A stretch of 64,000 bases of DNA from Mycobacterium sp. ACS1612 (GTDB lineage Bacteria > Actinomycetota > Actinomycetes > Mycobacteriales > Mycobacteriaceae): positions 1-64,000 of the forward strand of contig NZ_LZHZ01000049.1 in assembly GCF_001667505.1 (NCBI RefSeq), written 5' to 3'. Positions 42,887-53,036 of the stretch are shown here, one piece after another; the stretch's first letter is position 1; each line of letters opens with the position of its first letter. The notes below the pieces were generated by a model, which was given only the letters and a program-made list of their open reading frames with translations, made no database searches and was not told where the DNA came from. The position numbers were made by a program, and so were the translations under genes.

Positions 42887-44065
42887 ATGCCCTATGTCGC
42901 GTCGATCGGCACCTACCTGCCGTGTTGGGGTACGCCTCAGCATCGGGTGGCAGGCGACGACGAGGACGCGATCACCCTTGCGGTCGAGGCGGGCCGTGCC
43001 GCGTTGATTGCCAGCGGCGCGGTCGAACGAGTCGTCGTGGTCAGCCGCGACATGCCCCTGCTCGAGAGCAGCAACGCCGCGGTGTTGCTGGCCGGTCTGG
43101 GCCTTGATCCCGAACTCGAGGTCGACGAACGCCTCGGCGGCGCACCCGCCACGCTGGACGCGGTCAGTTCGGCGCGGCCGCGGACGTTGATCATCGGAAC
43201 CGACCTCAACCCGGCGGGCGCGGCGGCGATCCTGACCGCCGAGCGAGGTTTACAGGTGCGCACCGCCGCGCGTATCGCCCGCAGTCTTCCGGTGCGCACT
43301 CGCAACGCGACCGGCGATGTCACCGACTACGGCGATCCCCGACTGCTGCACGAACGGGGCCTGGTTGCCTCGCTGGCCGCCGCGTGGCTCGACACCCCTG
43401 CGGCGGTGGCCGGCGTCGAACATGATCGGGCCGTCGAGATGTGCGTCGGCCATCCGGCGCCGCTGCCGACGACGGGCGCCAGTGCCGGCCTGTTCGCGCT
43501 CGCAGGCATGGCCGAATCTGGGATCACCGGGCCGTTGGTCGCCGTCGAGCAGGCCAGCCTGTCGGGGATCACGGTGAGCAACGGCATCGCCGAGATTCAT
43601 CGTCGGGAACCGCCCGCGCGCCCGACGCCCGAGGGCACGTACCTCGAAGGCGGTGACATCCCGATCTCGCTGGCCGCCTACGAGCGGGCGTTCGAGGCCA
43701 AGACGCGTTGGGAGGCGGGCAAGCTCGCGGGCAGTGCGGAACTGGACTTCCCGCCGCGCTTCCGGGTCGCCGAGGACGGCGCGCTGGCCACTGACTATGA
43801 ATTGATCGCGCTGCCACGGACCGGAACCGTGTACACCGAAACCACCGTGCACATGCCGGTGCCCGGGCTGCGCACGCCCTACTCCCTGGTGATCGTGGAC
43901 CTGGACGGAGCGGGGGTGCGGGCGCTGGTGAAGGTGACCGGCGTCGAAGCGGGCACCGTGGACATCGGCGACCGCGGACGACTGGCGCTGCGACGCGTAG
44001 CAATCCGTTCCGGGGTACCGGATTACGGATACATGTTCGAGCCGGAGCGGGCGGTCGCGGCGTGA
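42887..44065 (+). CDS. Thiolase-like/OB-fold (DUF35-type) protein without zinc ribbon
   Basis: The 392-residue protein has an N-terminal half like the HMG-CoA synthase/ketosynthase fold (IGTYLPCWG start, RTLIIGTDL, GHPAPLPTTGASAG) and a C-terminal OB-like domain (TVYTETTVHMPVPGLRTPYSLVIVDL region). The C-x2-C zinc ribbon normally before the OB-fold is absent. It overlaps the true thiolase by GTGA. It is probably the accessory partner of that thiolase, as DUF35 proteins are for Ltp2-type enzymes. Confidence 0.8.
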   Translation: MPYVASIGTYLPCWGTPQHRVAGDDEDAITLAVEAGRAALIASGAVERVVVVSRDMPLLESSNAAVLLAGLGLDPELEVDERLGGAPATLDAVSSARPRTLIIGTDLNPAGAAAILTAERGLQVRTAARIARSLPVRTRNATGDVTDYGDPRLLHERGLVASLAAAWLDTPAAVAGVEHDRAVEMCVGHPAPLPTTGASAGLFALAGMAESGITGPLVAVEQASLSGITVSNGIAEIHRREPPARPTPEGTYLEGGDIPISLAAYERAFEAKTRWEAGKLAGSAELDFPPRFRVAEDGALATDYELIALPRTGTVYTETTVHMPVPGLRTPYSLVIVDLDGAGVRALVKVTGVEAGTVDIGDRGRLALRRVAIRSGVPDYGYMFEPERAVAA

Positions 44066-45231
44066 GGCGCGTGGCGATCGTCGGAGCGGGCATGACCGCG
44101 TTTGGTGAGCATTTCGCGCTCGGCATCAAGGATCTGCTACCGATGGCGTTCGCCGAGTGCGCGAAAAGCGTCGACAAAGGGTTGTCGAAGACCGATGTGC
44201 AGGCCGCCTGGTTCGGCGCGATGGGAACCGCGGACGGCTTCCCGTCGGGCATCCTCGCGGATTCGCTCGGTCTTCCCGATTTGCCTGTCACGCGCGTCGA
44301 GAATTCCTGTGCCACGGGCAATGACGCGGTGCGAAATGCGCTGTTCGGGGTGGCCTCCGGTGCGTTTGATGTGGCACTGGTGATGGGGGCCGACAAACTC
44401 CGCGACACCACTTCCAAGGACATGCTGTGGAAGTGGGAGGCGATGGCGCGCGACATGGCATGGGACTACCCATTGGGGTTGGTGTCGCCCGCCGGTTTCG
44501 CGTTGCACGTGCGTCGCTACATGTACGAATCACCGGCGACTCAGGAGCACCTGGCCATGGTCGCGGTCAAGAACCACCGCCATGGAGTGAACAATCCCAA
44601 GGCGCGGTTGCGATTTGAGATCACCCTCGAGCAGGCCATGGCGGCCCCCACCGTCGTCACTCCGTTCCGGCTGTACGACTGCGCGCCGCAGAGTGACGGC
44701 GCCGCGGCACTCGTGATCGCCGCCGAAGACGTGGTCGATCGTTTCACCGATCGCCCGGTGTGGATCCGCGGCGTCGGACTCGGACTCGACTCGGTGATGC
44801 ACCAGCACAAGCCCGACATGACCACGTTCCCCGCCACCACGCGTGCGGCCAAGCAGGCGTTCGCCATGGCGGGCATGACACCCGCAGACGTCGACGTCAG
44901 CGAAGTTCACGATTTCTTCACGGGAATCGAACTAATGAGCTATGAAGATCTGGGCTTTGCCGAGCGGTTCGGGGGCTACAAGCTTGTCGAAGCTGACGTG
45001 ACAAGTGTCGGCGGTGCGCTGCCGGTCAACCCCAGCGGGGGGCTGAAGGCCAAGGGCCATCCCCCAGGGGCGACTGGCGTCGCACAGTGCGTGGAGCTTT
45101 TCGCGCAACTGCGAGGGGAGGCAGTCAACCAAGTGGACGGTGCGCGGGTCGGATTGGCGCATAACATCGGCGGCCCTACCGCGGTGGCTGCCGTCACCCT
45201 CCTGGAAGGCTCGGCTCATGGCGCGCGGTAG
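44062..45231 (+). CDS. SCP2-type thiolase
   Basis: The 389-residue thiolase family protein has ENSCATG with the nucleophile Cys at about 92, VHDFFTG, and GGLKAKGHPPGATG with the catalytic His. It can cleave 3-ketoacyl-CoA. GTG 44062 overlaps the previous stop. Its 3' end overlaps the yrbEA start at 45218 by 14 bases, tying metabolism and transport genes into one transcript. Confidence 0.93.
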   Translation: MRRVAIVGAGMTAFGEHFALGIKDLLPMAFAECAKSVDKGLSKTDVQAAWFGAMGTADGFPSGILADSLGLPDLPVTRVENSCATGNDAVRNALFGVASGAFDVALVMGADKLRDTTSKDMLWKWEAMARDMAWDYPLGLVSPAGFALHVRRYMYESPATQEHLAMVAVKNHRHGVNNPKARLRFEITLEQAMAAPTVVTPFRLYDCAPQSDGAAALVIAAEDVVDRFTDRPVWIRGVGLGLDSVMHQHKPDMTTFPATTRAAKQAFAMAGMTPADVDVSEVHDFFTGIELMSYEDLGFAERFGGYKLVEADVTSVGGALPVNPSGGLKAKGHPPGATGVAQCVELFAQLRGEAVNQVDGARVGLAHNIGGPTAVAAVTLLEGSAHGAR

Positions 45232-46033
45232 TGGACCCGAACGGTGGTCGACCGGCATCTCGCTCGGACGTGGTTCCAAGCCGATGGAGGCCGTCGGTGG
45301 ATTGTTTGCAATGTCGAAGGACGCGGTGCGGTTCGTCTTCCAACGCCCGTTTCAGTGGCGTGAGTTTCTGGAGCAGTCGTGGTTTGTTGTGAGGGTTTCG
45401 CTGGCACCTACGTTGTTGGTAGCGATCCCCTTCACCGTGCTGGTGTCGTTCACGCTCAACATTCTGCTGCGCGAATTGGGCGCCGCTGACCTGAGCGGTG
45501 CGGGTGCGGCGTTCGGGGCGGTGACGCAGGTGGGTCCGCTGGTGACGGTGCTGATCGTGGCCGGTGCGGGCGCGACCGCGATGTGTGCGGATCTTGGCTC
45601 GCGCACGATCCGCGAAGAGATCGCCGCGATGGAAGTGCTGGGTATCGATCCGGTGCAGCGGTTGGTGACACCGCGGATGCTAGCCGCGGGCCTGGTGGCG
45701 CTGTTGCTCAACAGCCTTGTGGTGATCATCGGAATCCTGGGCGGCTATACGTTTTCGATTTTCATCCAGGACGTCAACCCGGGCGCGTTCGCTGCGGGCA
45801 TCACGCTGTTGACCGGGGTTCCCGAGGTGATCATCTCGTGTGTGAAGGCGTTGCTGTTTGGGTTGATCGCCGGGTTGGTGGCCTGCTACCGCGGGCTCAC
45901 CATTTCTGGTGGTGGCGCGAAGGCTGTCGGTAACGCGGTCAACGAGACCGTGGTGTACGCGTTCATGGCGTTGTTCGTGATCAACGTTGTCGTCACGGCC
46001 ATCGGTATCCAGATGACGACCGGAAGCCGCTGA
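45218..46033 (+). CDS. YrbE-family permease A of the Mce transporter
   Basis: The 271-residue MlaE/YrbE permease has several hydrophobic segments, GAGATAMCADLGSRTIREEI and a family EQ-loop-like EEIAAMEVLGIDP. It forms the membrane channel of the Mce lipid importer together with YrbEB and the MceG ATPase (not in this window). ATG 45218 lies inside the thiolase 3' end. Confidence 0.94.
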   Translation: MARGSGPERWSTGISLGRGSKPMEAVGGLFAMSKDAVRFVFQRPFQWREFLEQSWFVVRVSLAPTLLVAIPFTVLVSFTLNILLRELGAADLSGAGAAFGAVTQVGPLVTVLIVAGAGATAMCADLGSRTIREEIAAMEVLGIDPVQRLVTPRMLAAGLVALLLNSLVVIIGILGGYTFSIFIQDVNPGAFAAGITLLTGVPEVIISCVKALLFGLIAGLVACYRGLTISGGGAKAVGNAVNETVVYAFMALFVINVVVTAIGIQMTTGSR

Positions 46034-46036
46034 CCG

Positions 46037-46894
46037 ATGGGAACACGAACGGTACTGCGTAGTCGTTATCCGAGGCTGACCCGGGGGCTTGCCAAGCCCA
46101 CCGACTGGCTGGGCAACGTCGGCGATCACATGTTGTTCTACCTACGGGCACTCGGCGGGGTACCGCATGCCGCGGTTCATTTCCGTGGGGAGGTTGTGCG
46201 GCTGATCGCCGAAATCTCCATGGGGGCAGGGACGTTGGCGATGATCGGTGGCACCGTCGTGATCGTCGGCTTCTTGACCCTGGCAGCCGGTGGCACATTG
46301 GCCGTTCAGGGGTATTCGTCCCTCGGCGATATCGGCATTGAGGCGCTCACCGGCTTCTTGGCCGCATTCATCAACGTCCGCATCTCCGCACCGGTGGTCG
46401 CAGGTATTGGTCTGGCCGCCACCTTCGGCGCTGGCGTGACCGCGCAGTTGGGTGCCATGCGAATCAACGAGGAGATCGACGCGCTGGAGTCCATGGCGAT
46501 CCGTCCCATCGAATACCTGGTGTCGACCCGGCTAATCGCGGGGATGATCGCGATCACGCCGCTGTATTCGATTGCGGTGGTTCTGTCGTTTCTGGCTTCC
46601 CAGTTCACGACGGTGGTGTTGTTCGGACAGTCCGGCGGGTTGTATGACCACTATTTCAACACCTTCCTCAACCCGATCGACCTATTGTGGTCTTTCCTGC
46701 AGGCGATACTGATGGCGATCACGATCCTGTTGGTACACACGTATTTCGGATATTTCGCCGCCGGCGGACCCTCAGGTGTCGGGGTCGCAGTTGGGAACGC
46801 GGTGCGCACCTCGCTAGTCGTAGTCGTCTCAGTAACCCTTCTGGTGTCGCTGTCCATCTACGGTTCCAACGGCAACTTCAACCTGTCAGGGTAG
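46037..46894 (+). CDS. YrbE-family permease B of the Mce transporter
   Basis: The 285-residue second permease has GAGVTAQLGAMRINEEIDALESMAIRP and multiple membrane spans. It starts three bases after yrbEA. The order yrbEA-yrbEB-mceA-F is the standard mycobacterial mce layout. Confidence 0.94.
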   Translation: MGTRTVLRSRYPRLTRGLAKPTDWLGNVGDHMLFYLRALGGVPHAAVHFRGEVVRLIAEISMGAGTLAMIGGTVVIVGFLTLAAGGTLAVQGYSSLGDIGIEALTGFLAAFINVRISAPVVAGIGLAATFGAGVTAQLGAMRINEEIDALESMAIRPIEYLVSTRLIAGMIAITPLYSIAVVLSFLASQFTTVVLFGQSGGLYDHYFNTFLNPIDLLWSFLQAILMAITILLVHTYFGYFAAGGPSGVGVAVGNAVRTSLVVVVSVTLLVSLSIYGSNGNFNLSG

Positions 46895-46903
46895 GTGCGG
46901 CCG

Positions 46904-48103
46904 ATGAAGAGTAGTGCGGTACGCCCGCTGACGGGCTTGGCATTGGTCCTTGCCATTGGCTTGATCATCGCTTTGGCCATCGGCCTGTTCCGGGGCAGCT
47001 TTTCCAAAACCGAGCCGGTGACGGTTATTTCGGATCGCGCTGGCCTGGTGATGAACAACGATGCCAAGGTCAAGATGCGTGGCGTGCAGGTCGGCAAAGT
47101 CGAGTCGATCGAGTACCAGCCCGACGGTACCGCGGCGCTGCACCTGGCGATGGATCCGTCGCAGCTACATCTCATCCCGTCAAACGTGAACGTCGACATC
47201 AAATCGTCAACGGTGTTCGGAGCCAAGTCTGTTGACATGGTTCCCCCGGATAATCCTTCAGCGCAGCACCTCCGTCCCGGTCAAGTGATCCAGAGCCAGC
47301 ACGTCGTGGTCGAGATAAACACCGTCTTTCAGCAGTTGGTGCAGGTGCTGGACAAGATCGACCCCGCGAAGCTCAACCAGACCCTCGGCGCAATCGCGAA
47401 GGCGTTCAACGGTCGCGGCGAGAAATTTGGCAGGACGCTGACCGATTTCAACGCTTTCCTCGCCGAAATAGAACCGAGCCTGCCAAACCTCAGCCGCGAT
47501 CTCGAATCCGCGGTTCCGACACTCAGCGCGTACGCGGATGCAGCACCCGACCTCATCAAGGCCGCTGATAGCACAACAACGATCAGCAATTCCGTCGTCG
47601 ACCAACCACAGGAGCTTGACCAATTCCTGGTCAGCTCAATTGGTTTAGCGGACATCGGGAACGAGGTGATCGGCGGTAACGAACCAGCGCTGGCCGAGGT
47701 GGCGCGCCTGCTGGTGCCCACCACCGAACTACTCAACCGGTATCACGAATCAGTGAATTGTTCGATTGCCGGACTAGCCGTGATGGCGAATTCGCCACCA
47801 CTTCCCGGTAACAACAGCGCCGTGGTCGTGTCTGCCGGTCTGACACTCGGTACCGAGCGCTATCGCTATCCGAATGACCTGCCGAAGGTGGCCGCAAAGG
47901 GTCGGCCATATTGCAAGGAACTGGGTCTGCCCAACGTTCCCCCGGAGTTCCGGGTGCCGGCCATCGTCGCTGATGTTGGCGCCAATCCGTACCAATACGG
48001 GAACCAGGGCATTCTGTTGAACTCAGCGGGACTCAAGAACTGGTTGTTCGGGCCGATTCCTGGACCGCCGCGTAACTCCGCACAGATCGGAATGCCCGGA
48101 TGA
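46904..48103 (+). CDS. MceA-family protein
   Basis: The 399-residue protein has one N-terminal membrane helix (about 8-28), an MCE/MlaD domain with VKMRGVQVGKVESI, then a long helical domain. It is a subunit of the hexameric Mce channel across the periplasm. ATG 46904 with AGGTG seven bases upstream is preferred; GTG 46895 directly after the yrbEB stop is possible. Confidence 0.93.
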   Translation: MKSSAVRPLTGLALVLAIGLIIALAIGLFRGSFSKTEPVTVISDRAGLVMNNDAKVKMRGVQVGKVESIEYQPDGTAALHLAMDPSQLHLIPSNVNVDIKSSTVFGAKSVDMVPPDNPSAQHLRPGQVIQSQHVVVEINTVFQQLVQVLDKIDPAKLNQTLGAIAKAFNGRGEKFGRTLTDFNAFLAEIEPSLPNLSRDLESAVPTLSAYADAAPDLIKAADSTTTISNSVVDQPQELDQFLVSSIGLADIGNEVIGGNEPALAEVARLLVPTTELLNRYHESVNCSIAGLAVMANSPPLPGNNSAVVVSAGLTLGTERYRYPNDLPKVAAKGRPYCKELGLPNVPPEFRVPAIVADVGANPYQYGNQGILLNSAGLKNWLFGPIPGPPRNSAQIGMPG

Positions 48104-49128
48104 CACGCTCGAGGGGCACGCTCATCAAATTCACGGTCTTCGCGATCGTGATGGCGGTTTTGACAGCCTTCCTGTTCTTGATCTTCAGCCAGATGAGAAC
48201 TGGTGCGACGAACGGGTACTCGGCGATTTTCACCGACGCCTCACGACTCAAGACGGGAGATACCGTGCGGGTCGCGGGGATTCGGGTCGGCACTGTGAAC
48301 ACGGTGTCGTTGCGACCGGATCGCAAGGTGCTCGTCGAGTTCGACGCGGATCGCGACGTCGTGCTGACCACAGGAACTAGAGCGCAGATTCGCTATCTGA
48401 ATCTAACCGGCGATCGCTTTCTCGAACTCGCCGACAGCCCGGGATCGACGAAGATACTACCGGTCGGCTCACAGATACCCGCGGATCGTACCGCACCCGC
48501 CCTGGACCTCGACTTGCTGCTCGGGGGGCTGAAACCGGTTATCCGAGGGCTGAATCCGCAAGACGTGAACGCGCTCACCTCGTCGCTCGTCCAAATCTTG
48601 CAGGGTCAAGGTGGCACACTCGAATCGCTGTTCTCGAAGACATCGTCATTTTCAAACTCTTTGGCGGATAACAGCCAGGTCATCGAGCAGTTGATCGACG
48701 ACTTGCGAACGCTGCTCGGAACACTCTCCAAGGACGGTGACGAATTCTCCGGTGCGATCGACCGGCTCGAGCAACTGGTCAGTGGCTTGTCGGCCGACCG
48801 CGATCCCATTGGTCAGGCGATCACGTCTCTCGACAACGGCACCGCCTCCCTGACCGACTTGCTCGGCCGTGCGCGCCCGCCGTTGGCCGGCACCGTCGAC
48901 CAGTTGAGCAGGCTGGCTCCCCTGCTGGACGGAAAACACAAAGATTATTTTGACGCTACCCTTCAGCGGCTGCCCGAGCTCTACCGCAAACTCGCGCGGG
49001 TCGGCTCCTACGGCTCGTTCTTCCCTTACTACATCTGCGGGATCACCTTCCGGGCCAGCGACCTGACGGGCCGCACCGTGGTCTTTCCCTGGATCAAACA
49101 AGAGACAGGGAGGTGCGCCGAACAGTAA
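48100..49128 (+). CDS. MceB-family protein
   Basis: The 342-residue Mce subunit has an N-terminal helix (FTVFAIVMAVLTAFLFLIF), the MCE domain motif VRVAGIRVGTVNTV and an extended helical region ending around a pair of cysteines. The ATGA overlap with mceA and the TAATG overlap with mceC show coupling. Confidence 0.93.
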   Translation: MTRSRGTLIKFTVFAIVMAVLTAFLFLIFSQMRTGATNGYSAIFTDASRLKTGDTVRVAGIRVGTVNTVSLRPDRKVLVEFDADRDVVLTTGTRAQIRYLNLTGDRFLELADSPGSTKILPVGSQIPADRTAPALDLDLLLGGLKPVIRGLNPQDVNALTSSLVQILQGQGGTLESLFSKTSSFSNSLADNSQVIEQLIDDLRTLLGTLSKDGDEFSGAIDRLEQLVSGLSADRDPIGQAITSLDNGTASLTDLLGRARPPLAGTVDQLSRLAPLLDGKHKDYFDATLQRLPELYRKLARVGSYGSFFPYYICGITFRASDLTGRTVVFPWIKQETGRCAEQ

Positions 49129-50231
49129 TGGACAGATACAGCGGATCCCAACTCATCAAAGCAGGGGTCATCGGCGTCATCCTGATAATTCTGGTGATCG
49201 TCGTGGGCCTTCAACCGCAACGGTTGCTGCAATACGCCACCGCCATCAAGTACCAGGCGCTCTTCACCGAGGCCGGCGGCCTCGCGACGGGCAACGACGT
49301 GACGGTGTCTGGCATCAAGGTCGGCTCGGTGTCCTCGATCGAGCTCGACAACGGCGACGCGCTGGTCACCTTCACCATCGCAGGTAGCGCCGCCCTCGGC
49401 TCGGAAACCACTGCGCACATCCGAACCGGAACCCTGCTGGGGGAGCGGGTGCTCGCCTTGGACTCCTCGGGAAGCGGCACGCTGGACCACAATCAGATCA
49501 TTCCGGTGACGCGCACGTCGTCGCCGTACTCGCTGACCGACGCGGTCAGTGAACTCACCGCGAACACGGCTGCAACCAACACCGACACCCTCAACCAGTC
49601 GCTCGACACGTTGGCGGCGACGCTCGACCAGATTTCGCCGCAGTTGGGGCCGACGTTCGACGGCCTGTCGCGACTGTCGAAATCGCTCAACGATCGCGAT
49701 CAAAGTTTGGCCGAGCTGCTGAAAACCGCCGGCGACGTGACCGGCATCCTCTCGGAACGCAGCAACCAGGTCAACACGCTCATCCTGAATGCCAACGATC
49801 TGCTCGCGGTGCTCAACGAGCGTCGACAGGCGATCGTCAGCCTGCTCGCCAACACATCGGCGGTGTCGCGGGAACTAACCGGCGTGGTTGCCGACAACGA
49901 GCAGAAGTTGGCGCCGACGCTGGAAAGGCTGAATCGCGTCAACGCGATGCTGATAAAGAATCGGGACAATCTCTCCAAGGCGATCCCGGGCCTGGCCAAA
50001 TACGAGCTCACTCAAGGTGAGATCGTGGCCACCGGCGCCTATTACAACGCGTTCGTACCCAACATTTCACCAGCGCAGATCCTGCAGCCGTTCTTGGACT
50101 ACGTCTTCGGTTTCCGACGCGGCGTGGACGCAGGTCAGCCGCCGGACAACGCGGGCCCACGCGCCGAGCTGCCCTTCCCAGTCAACGGGATCCCGCTACC
50201 AGGAGACCTGCCCGATGATGGCAACCCGTAA
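49128..50231 (+). CDS. MceC-family protein
   Basis: The 367-residue Mce subunit has a membrane helix at about 11-30, VTVSGIKVGSVSSI in the MCE domain and a coiled-coil-like helical region. ATG 49128 shares its first base with the mceB TAA and has GGGAGGTG upstream. It overlaps mceD by 17 bases. Confidence 0.93.
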   Translation: MDRYSGSQLIKAGVIGVILIILVIVVGLQPQRLLQYATAIKYQALFTEAGGLATGNDVTVSGIKVGSVSSIELDNGDALVTFTIAGSAALGSETTAHIRTGTLLGERVLALDSSGSGTLDHNQIIPVTRTSSPYSLTDAVSELTANTAATNTDTLNQSLDTLAATLDQISPQLGPTFDGLSRLSKSLNDRDQSLAELLKTAGDVTGILSERSNQVNTLILNANDLLAVLNERRQAIVSLLANTSAVSRELTGVVADNEQKLAPTLERLNRVNAMLIKNRDNLSKAIPGLAKYELTQGEIVATGAYYNAFVPNISPAQILQPFLDYVFGFRRGVDAGQPPDNAGPRAELPFPVNGIPLPGDLPDDGNP

Positions 50232-51714
50232 GCGCCTCGTCGCACTCACCGCCGTGCTTCTGGCCGTGGTCCTCCTGGCCGGAGCGGTGATGTTGGTGCG
50301 CTTGGCCTTCTTCAAACCCCACACCATCACCGCCTACTTCCCGACCGCGACCGCCATCTATCCCGGCGATGAGGTCCGCGTCTCGGGCGTCAAGGTGGGC
50401 AAGATCGACTCCATCCAACCCGAAGGCACGCAAACGAAGATGACCTTGAAGGTCGATCGCGACGTGCCCATTCCGGCTGACGCCAAGGCCGTGATCGTCG
50501 CGCAGAATCTGGTCGCGGCGCGGTACGTACAGCTCACGCCGGCGTACCGGAAGGGTGGCGGACCGACCATGCATGACGGCGCGGTGATACCCAGCAACCG
50601 AACCGCAGTCCCCGTGGAGTGGGACGAGGTCAAGACGCAGTTGATGCGCCTGGCAACGGATTTGGGGCCGAAGGCCGGGGTGTCGGGCACCTCCATTTCG
50701 AGGTTCATCGACAGCGCCGCGGACGCATTGGACGGCAACGGCGCCAAGCTCCGGCAGACATTGGCCCAATTGTCTGGCGCCGCAAGGATTTTCGCCGAAG
50801 GCGGCGGCAACGTCGCCGTTATCATCAAGAATCTGCAGATCTTCGTCACCGCACTTCGCGACAGCAGAGAACAGATCGTCATGTTCGAGAACCGGCTGGC
50901 CAGTTTGACAAGTGTCGTGAACGACAGTACGTCCGATCTGGACGCTGCGCTAAAGGATTTGTCCGTCGCCCTCGGCGAGGTGCAGCGCTTCGTCGCCGGC
51001 AGTCGCGACCAGGTGTCCGAGCAGGTGAGGAGCCTGGGCGAAGTCACCCAGATCCTGGTCGACAACCGCATGGCTGTGGAGAACGTCCTCCATATCACGC
51101 CGAACGCGGTCGCCAACTACCAAAATATCTACTACCCGCCCTCCGGCGGAGTGAGCGGCGCGATTTCGCTCGCCAACTTCGCCAATCCGGTCTATTTCTT
51201 CTGCGGCCTGATCGGCGCCGTCGAGAACACCACCGCACCCGAAACGGCGAAACTCTGCTCGCAATACCTTGGACCGGCTTTGCGATTGCTCAATTTCAAC
51301 AACTTGCCGTTCCCCATCAACTTGTACCTGCGACCTGCGCCCAAACCGGAAAACATCATCTACACCGACCCGAAGCTAGCGCCAGGAGGTGCCGGGCCAG
51401 GCGACGCGCCCGAGCCACCGCCCACTGTGTCCGCATACACCGGTGCCGGCGACGTCCCACCGCCCCCCGGCTGGGGACAGCCACCCGCGCCGCCGGGGTT
51501 GTATTCGCCAGGCGGAGAAGTACCCGCCACTCCGTCGCCGGCGTTATTCCCCGGCGCACCGATTCCGGGTCCGCCCACCATCCTTCCCGGACCGCCGCCG
51601 ACCGTTGACGGCATGCTGCTTCCGCAAAACCCTGCGCTTCCGGCTGATCAGGCGCCACCGCCCGTGGCACCCGGTACGCCATTGCTGCCCGCAGAAGGGG
51701 GGCCACGACCGTGA
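50215..51714 (+). CDS. MceD-family protein with proline-rich tail
   Basis: The 499-residue Mce subunit has an N-terminal helix, VRVSGVKVGKIDSI, then helices, and a proline/glycine-rich tail of about 110 residues from about 390. ATG 50215 has AGGAG nine bases upstream. The tail is low-complexity and probably lies in the periplasm or cell wall. Confidence 0.93.
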   Translation: MMATRKRLVALTAVLLAVVLLAGAVMLVRLAFFKPHTITAYFPTATAIYPGDEVRVSGVKVGKIDSIQPEGTQTKMTLKVDRDVPIPADAKAVIVAQNLVAARYVQLTPAYRKGGGPTMHDGAVIPSNRTAVPVEWDEVKTQLMRLATDLGPKAGVSGTSISRFIDSAADALDGNGAKLRQTLAQLSGAARIFAEGGGNVAVIIKNLQIFVTALRDSREQIVMFENRLASLTSVVNDSTSDLDAALKDLSVALGEVQRFVAGSRDQVSEQVRSLGEVTQILVDNRMAVENVLHITPNAVANYQNIYYPPSGGVSGAISLANFANPVYFFCGLIGAVENTTAPETAKLCSQYLGPALRLLNFNNLPFPINLYLRPAPKPENIIYTDPKLAPGGAGPGDAPEPPPTVSAYTGAGDVPPPPGWGQPPAPPGLYSPGGEVPATPSPALFPGAPIPGPPTILPGPPPTVDGMLLPQNPALPADQAPPPVAPGTPLLPAEGGPRP

Positions 51715-53036
51715 CCGGCGAGCGAAAAGTGAAGTGGTTCACCATCATCGGGGCATGTCTGGCCGTGACGATGACGGGTTGCTCGTTCGAAGGATTGAAC
51801 TCGCTACCGCTACCCGGAGCAGTCGGACGTGGACCGGACGCCGTGACCTATCACGTCGAGATCCCGAATGTGTCTACGATGGAGTCGAATTCGCCGGTCA
51901 TGATCAACGACGTCGTCGTCGGCAGCATCGGCAAGATGACCGTCAAAGACTGGCATGCCGATGTGGAGATTTCGGTCAAGCCCGACGTGGTCGTGCCTGC
52001 CAATGCGGTGGCCACGGTCGGTCAGACCAGCCTGCTGGGCTCGATGCACTTGGCGCTCAACCCGCCGCTCGGCGAAAAGCCAATTGGCAGATTGCAGCCC
52101 GGTGCCACCATCGGCTTGAACCGGTCTTCGGCCTATCCGACCACGGAACAGACACTGTCATCGCTGTCGGTGATCGCCAACGGAGGCGGTCTGGGACAGA
52201 TCGGTGACATCATCCACAACTTCAGCGCCGCGTTGTCAGGACGCGAACCACAGATCCGCGAGCTGCTCACCCGCCTCGACAACGTCGTTGGCGTACTTGA
52301 TCAGCAACGCGACAACATCATTTCCACCATCCAGCAACTGAGGCGAGTTGCCGGCACGTTCGCGGGGCAACGCGATGTGATCGACCGCGCGCTCAAGGAC
52401 ATTCCGCCGGCATTGGATGTGCTGGTCAGGGAGCGGCCGCGGTTGACGACCGCGCTGTCGAAGCTCGGCCAGTTGAGCGACACCGCGACCCGGCTGGTCA
52501 ACGATGCGGGTGACGATCTGGTGGCCGACCTGAAGAATCTCGAGCCGACGATCAAGGCACTCGCCGACGTCGGACCCGATCTGACGGTTGGGCTTCGATT
52601 TGCCACCGCCTTCCCGTACGGCCCGACCTTCGCCGACCGAGTCGCGCGCGGGGACAACATCAACCTGTTCGCCGTTTTCGACATCACCTACCCGCGACTG
52701 AAGCGGACCTTCTTCCTCGGCACTCGGTGGGGCGACCAGGACGCTAAATTCATCCCCGCGCCCGGAGATCCGTTCTATCTGAATTATTCCTACAATCCGC
52801 TGGGTGTGGGTGTTGCGCCGCCACCTCCCGAGGATGCGACCGCCGCGGAGGGGTTGCCTCCTCCGCAAGCGCCGCCGAGTGGGCCGATGCCGGCAGTCAC
52901 CGAGCCGCTGGTGCCCGTGGCGCCACCGGCGAATGCGGCTCCGGTGACCACATCCTCGCAAGTCTTTGCAGGGCCGTATGCCCCCGAACAGCCGGCACCG
53001 CCGGCGGTCCCATCGACACCGGGAGGCGGTGGCTGA
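51711..53036 (+). CDS. MceE-family lipoprotein
   Basis: The 441-residue Mce subunit has a lipoprotein signal: hydrophobic IIGACLAVTM followed by the lipobox MTGC with Cys at about 24. The MCE domain holds VMINDVVVGSIGKM. The C-terminus is proline-rich. MceE proteins are the usual lipoprotein of mce operons (LprK-like). GTG 51711 overlaps the mceD stop. Confidence 0.94.
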   Translation: MTGERKVKWFTIIGACLAVTMTGCSFEGLNSLPLPGAVGRGPDAVTYHVEIPNVSTMESNSPVMINDVVVGSIGKMTVKDWHADVEISVKPDVVVPANAVATVGQTSLLGSMHLALNPPLGEKPIGRLQPGATIGLNRSSAYPTTEQTLSSLSVIANGGGLGQIGDIIHNFSAALSGREPQIRELLTRLDNVVGVLDQQRDNIISTIQQLRRVAGTFAGQRDVIDRALKDIPPALDVLVRERPRLTTALSKLGQLSDTATRLVNDAGDDLVADLKNLEPTIKALADVGPDLTVGLRFATAFPYGPTFADRVARGDNINLFAVFDITYPRLKRTFFLGTRWGDQDAKFIPAPGDPFYLNYSYNPLGVGVAPPPPEDATAAEGLPPPQAPPSGPMPAVTEPLVPVAPPANAAPVTTSSQVFAGPYAPEQPAPPAVPSTPGGGG

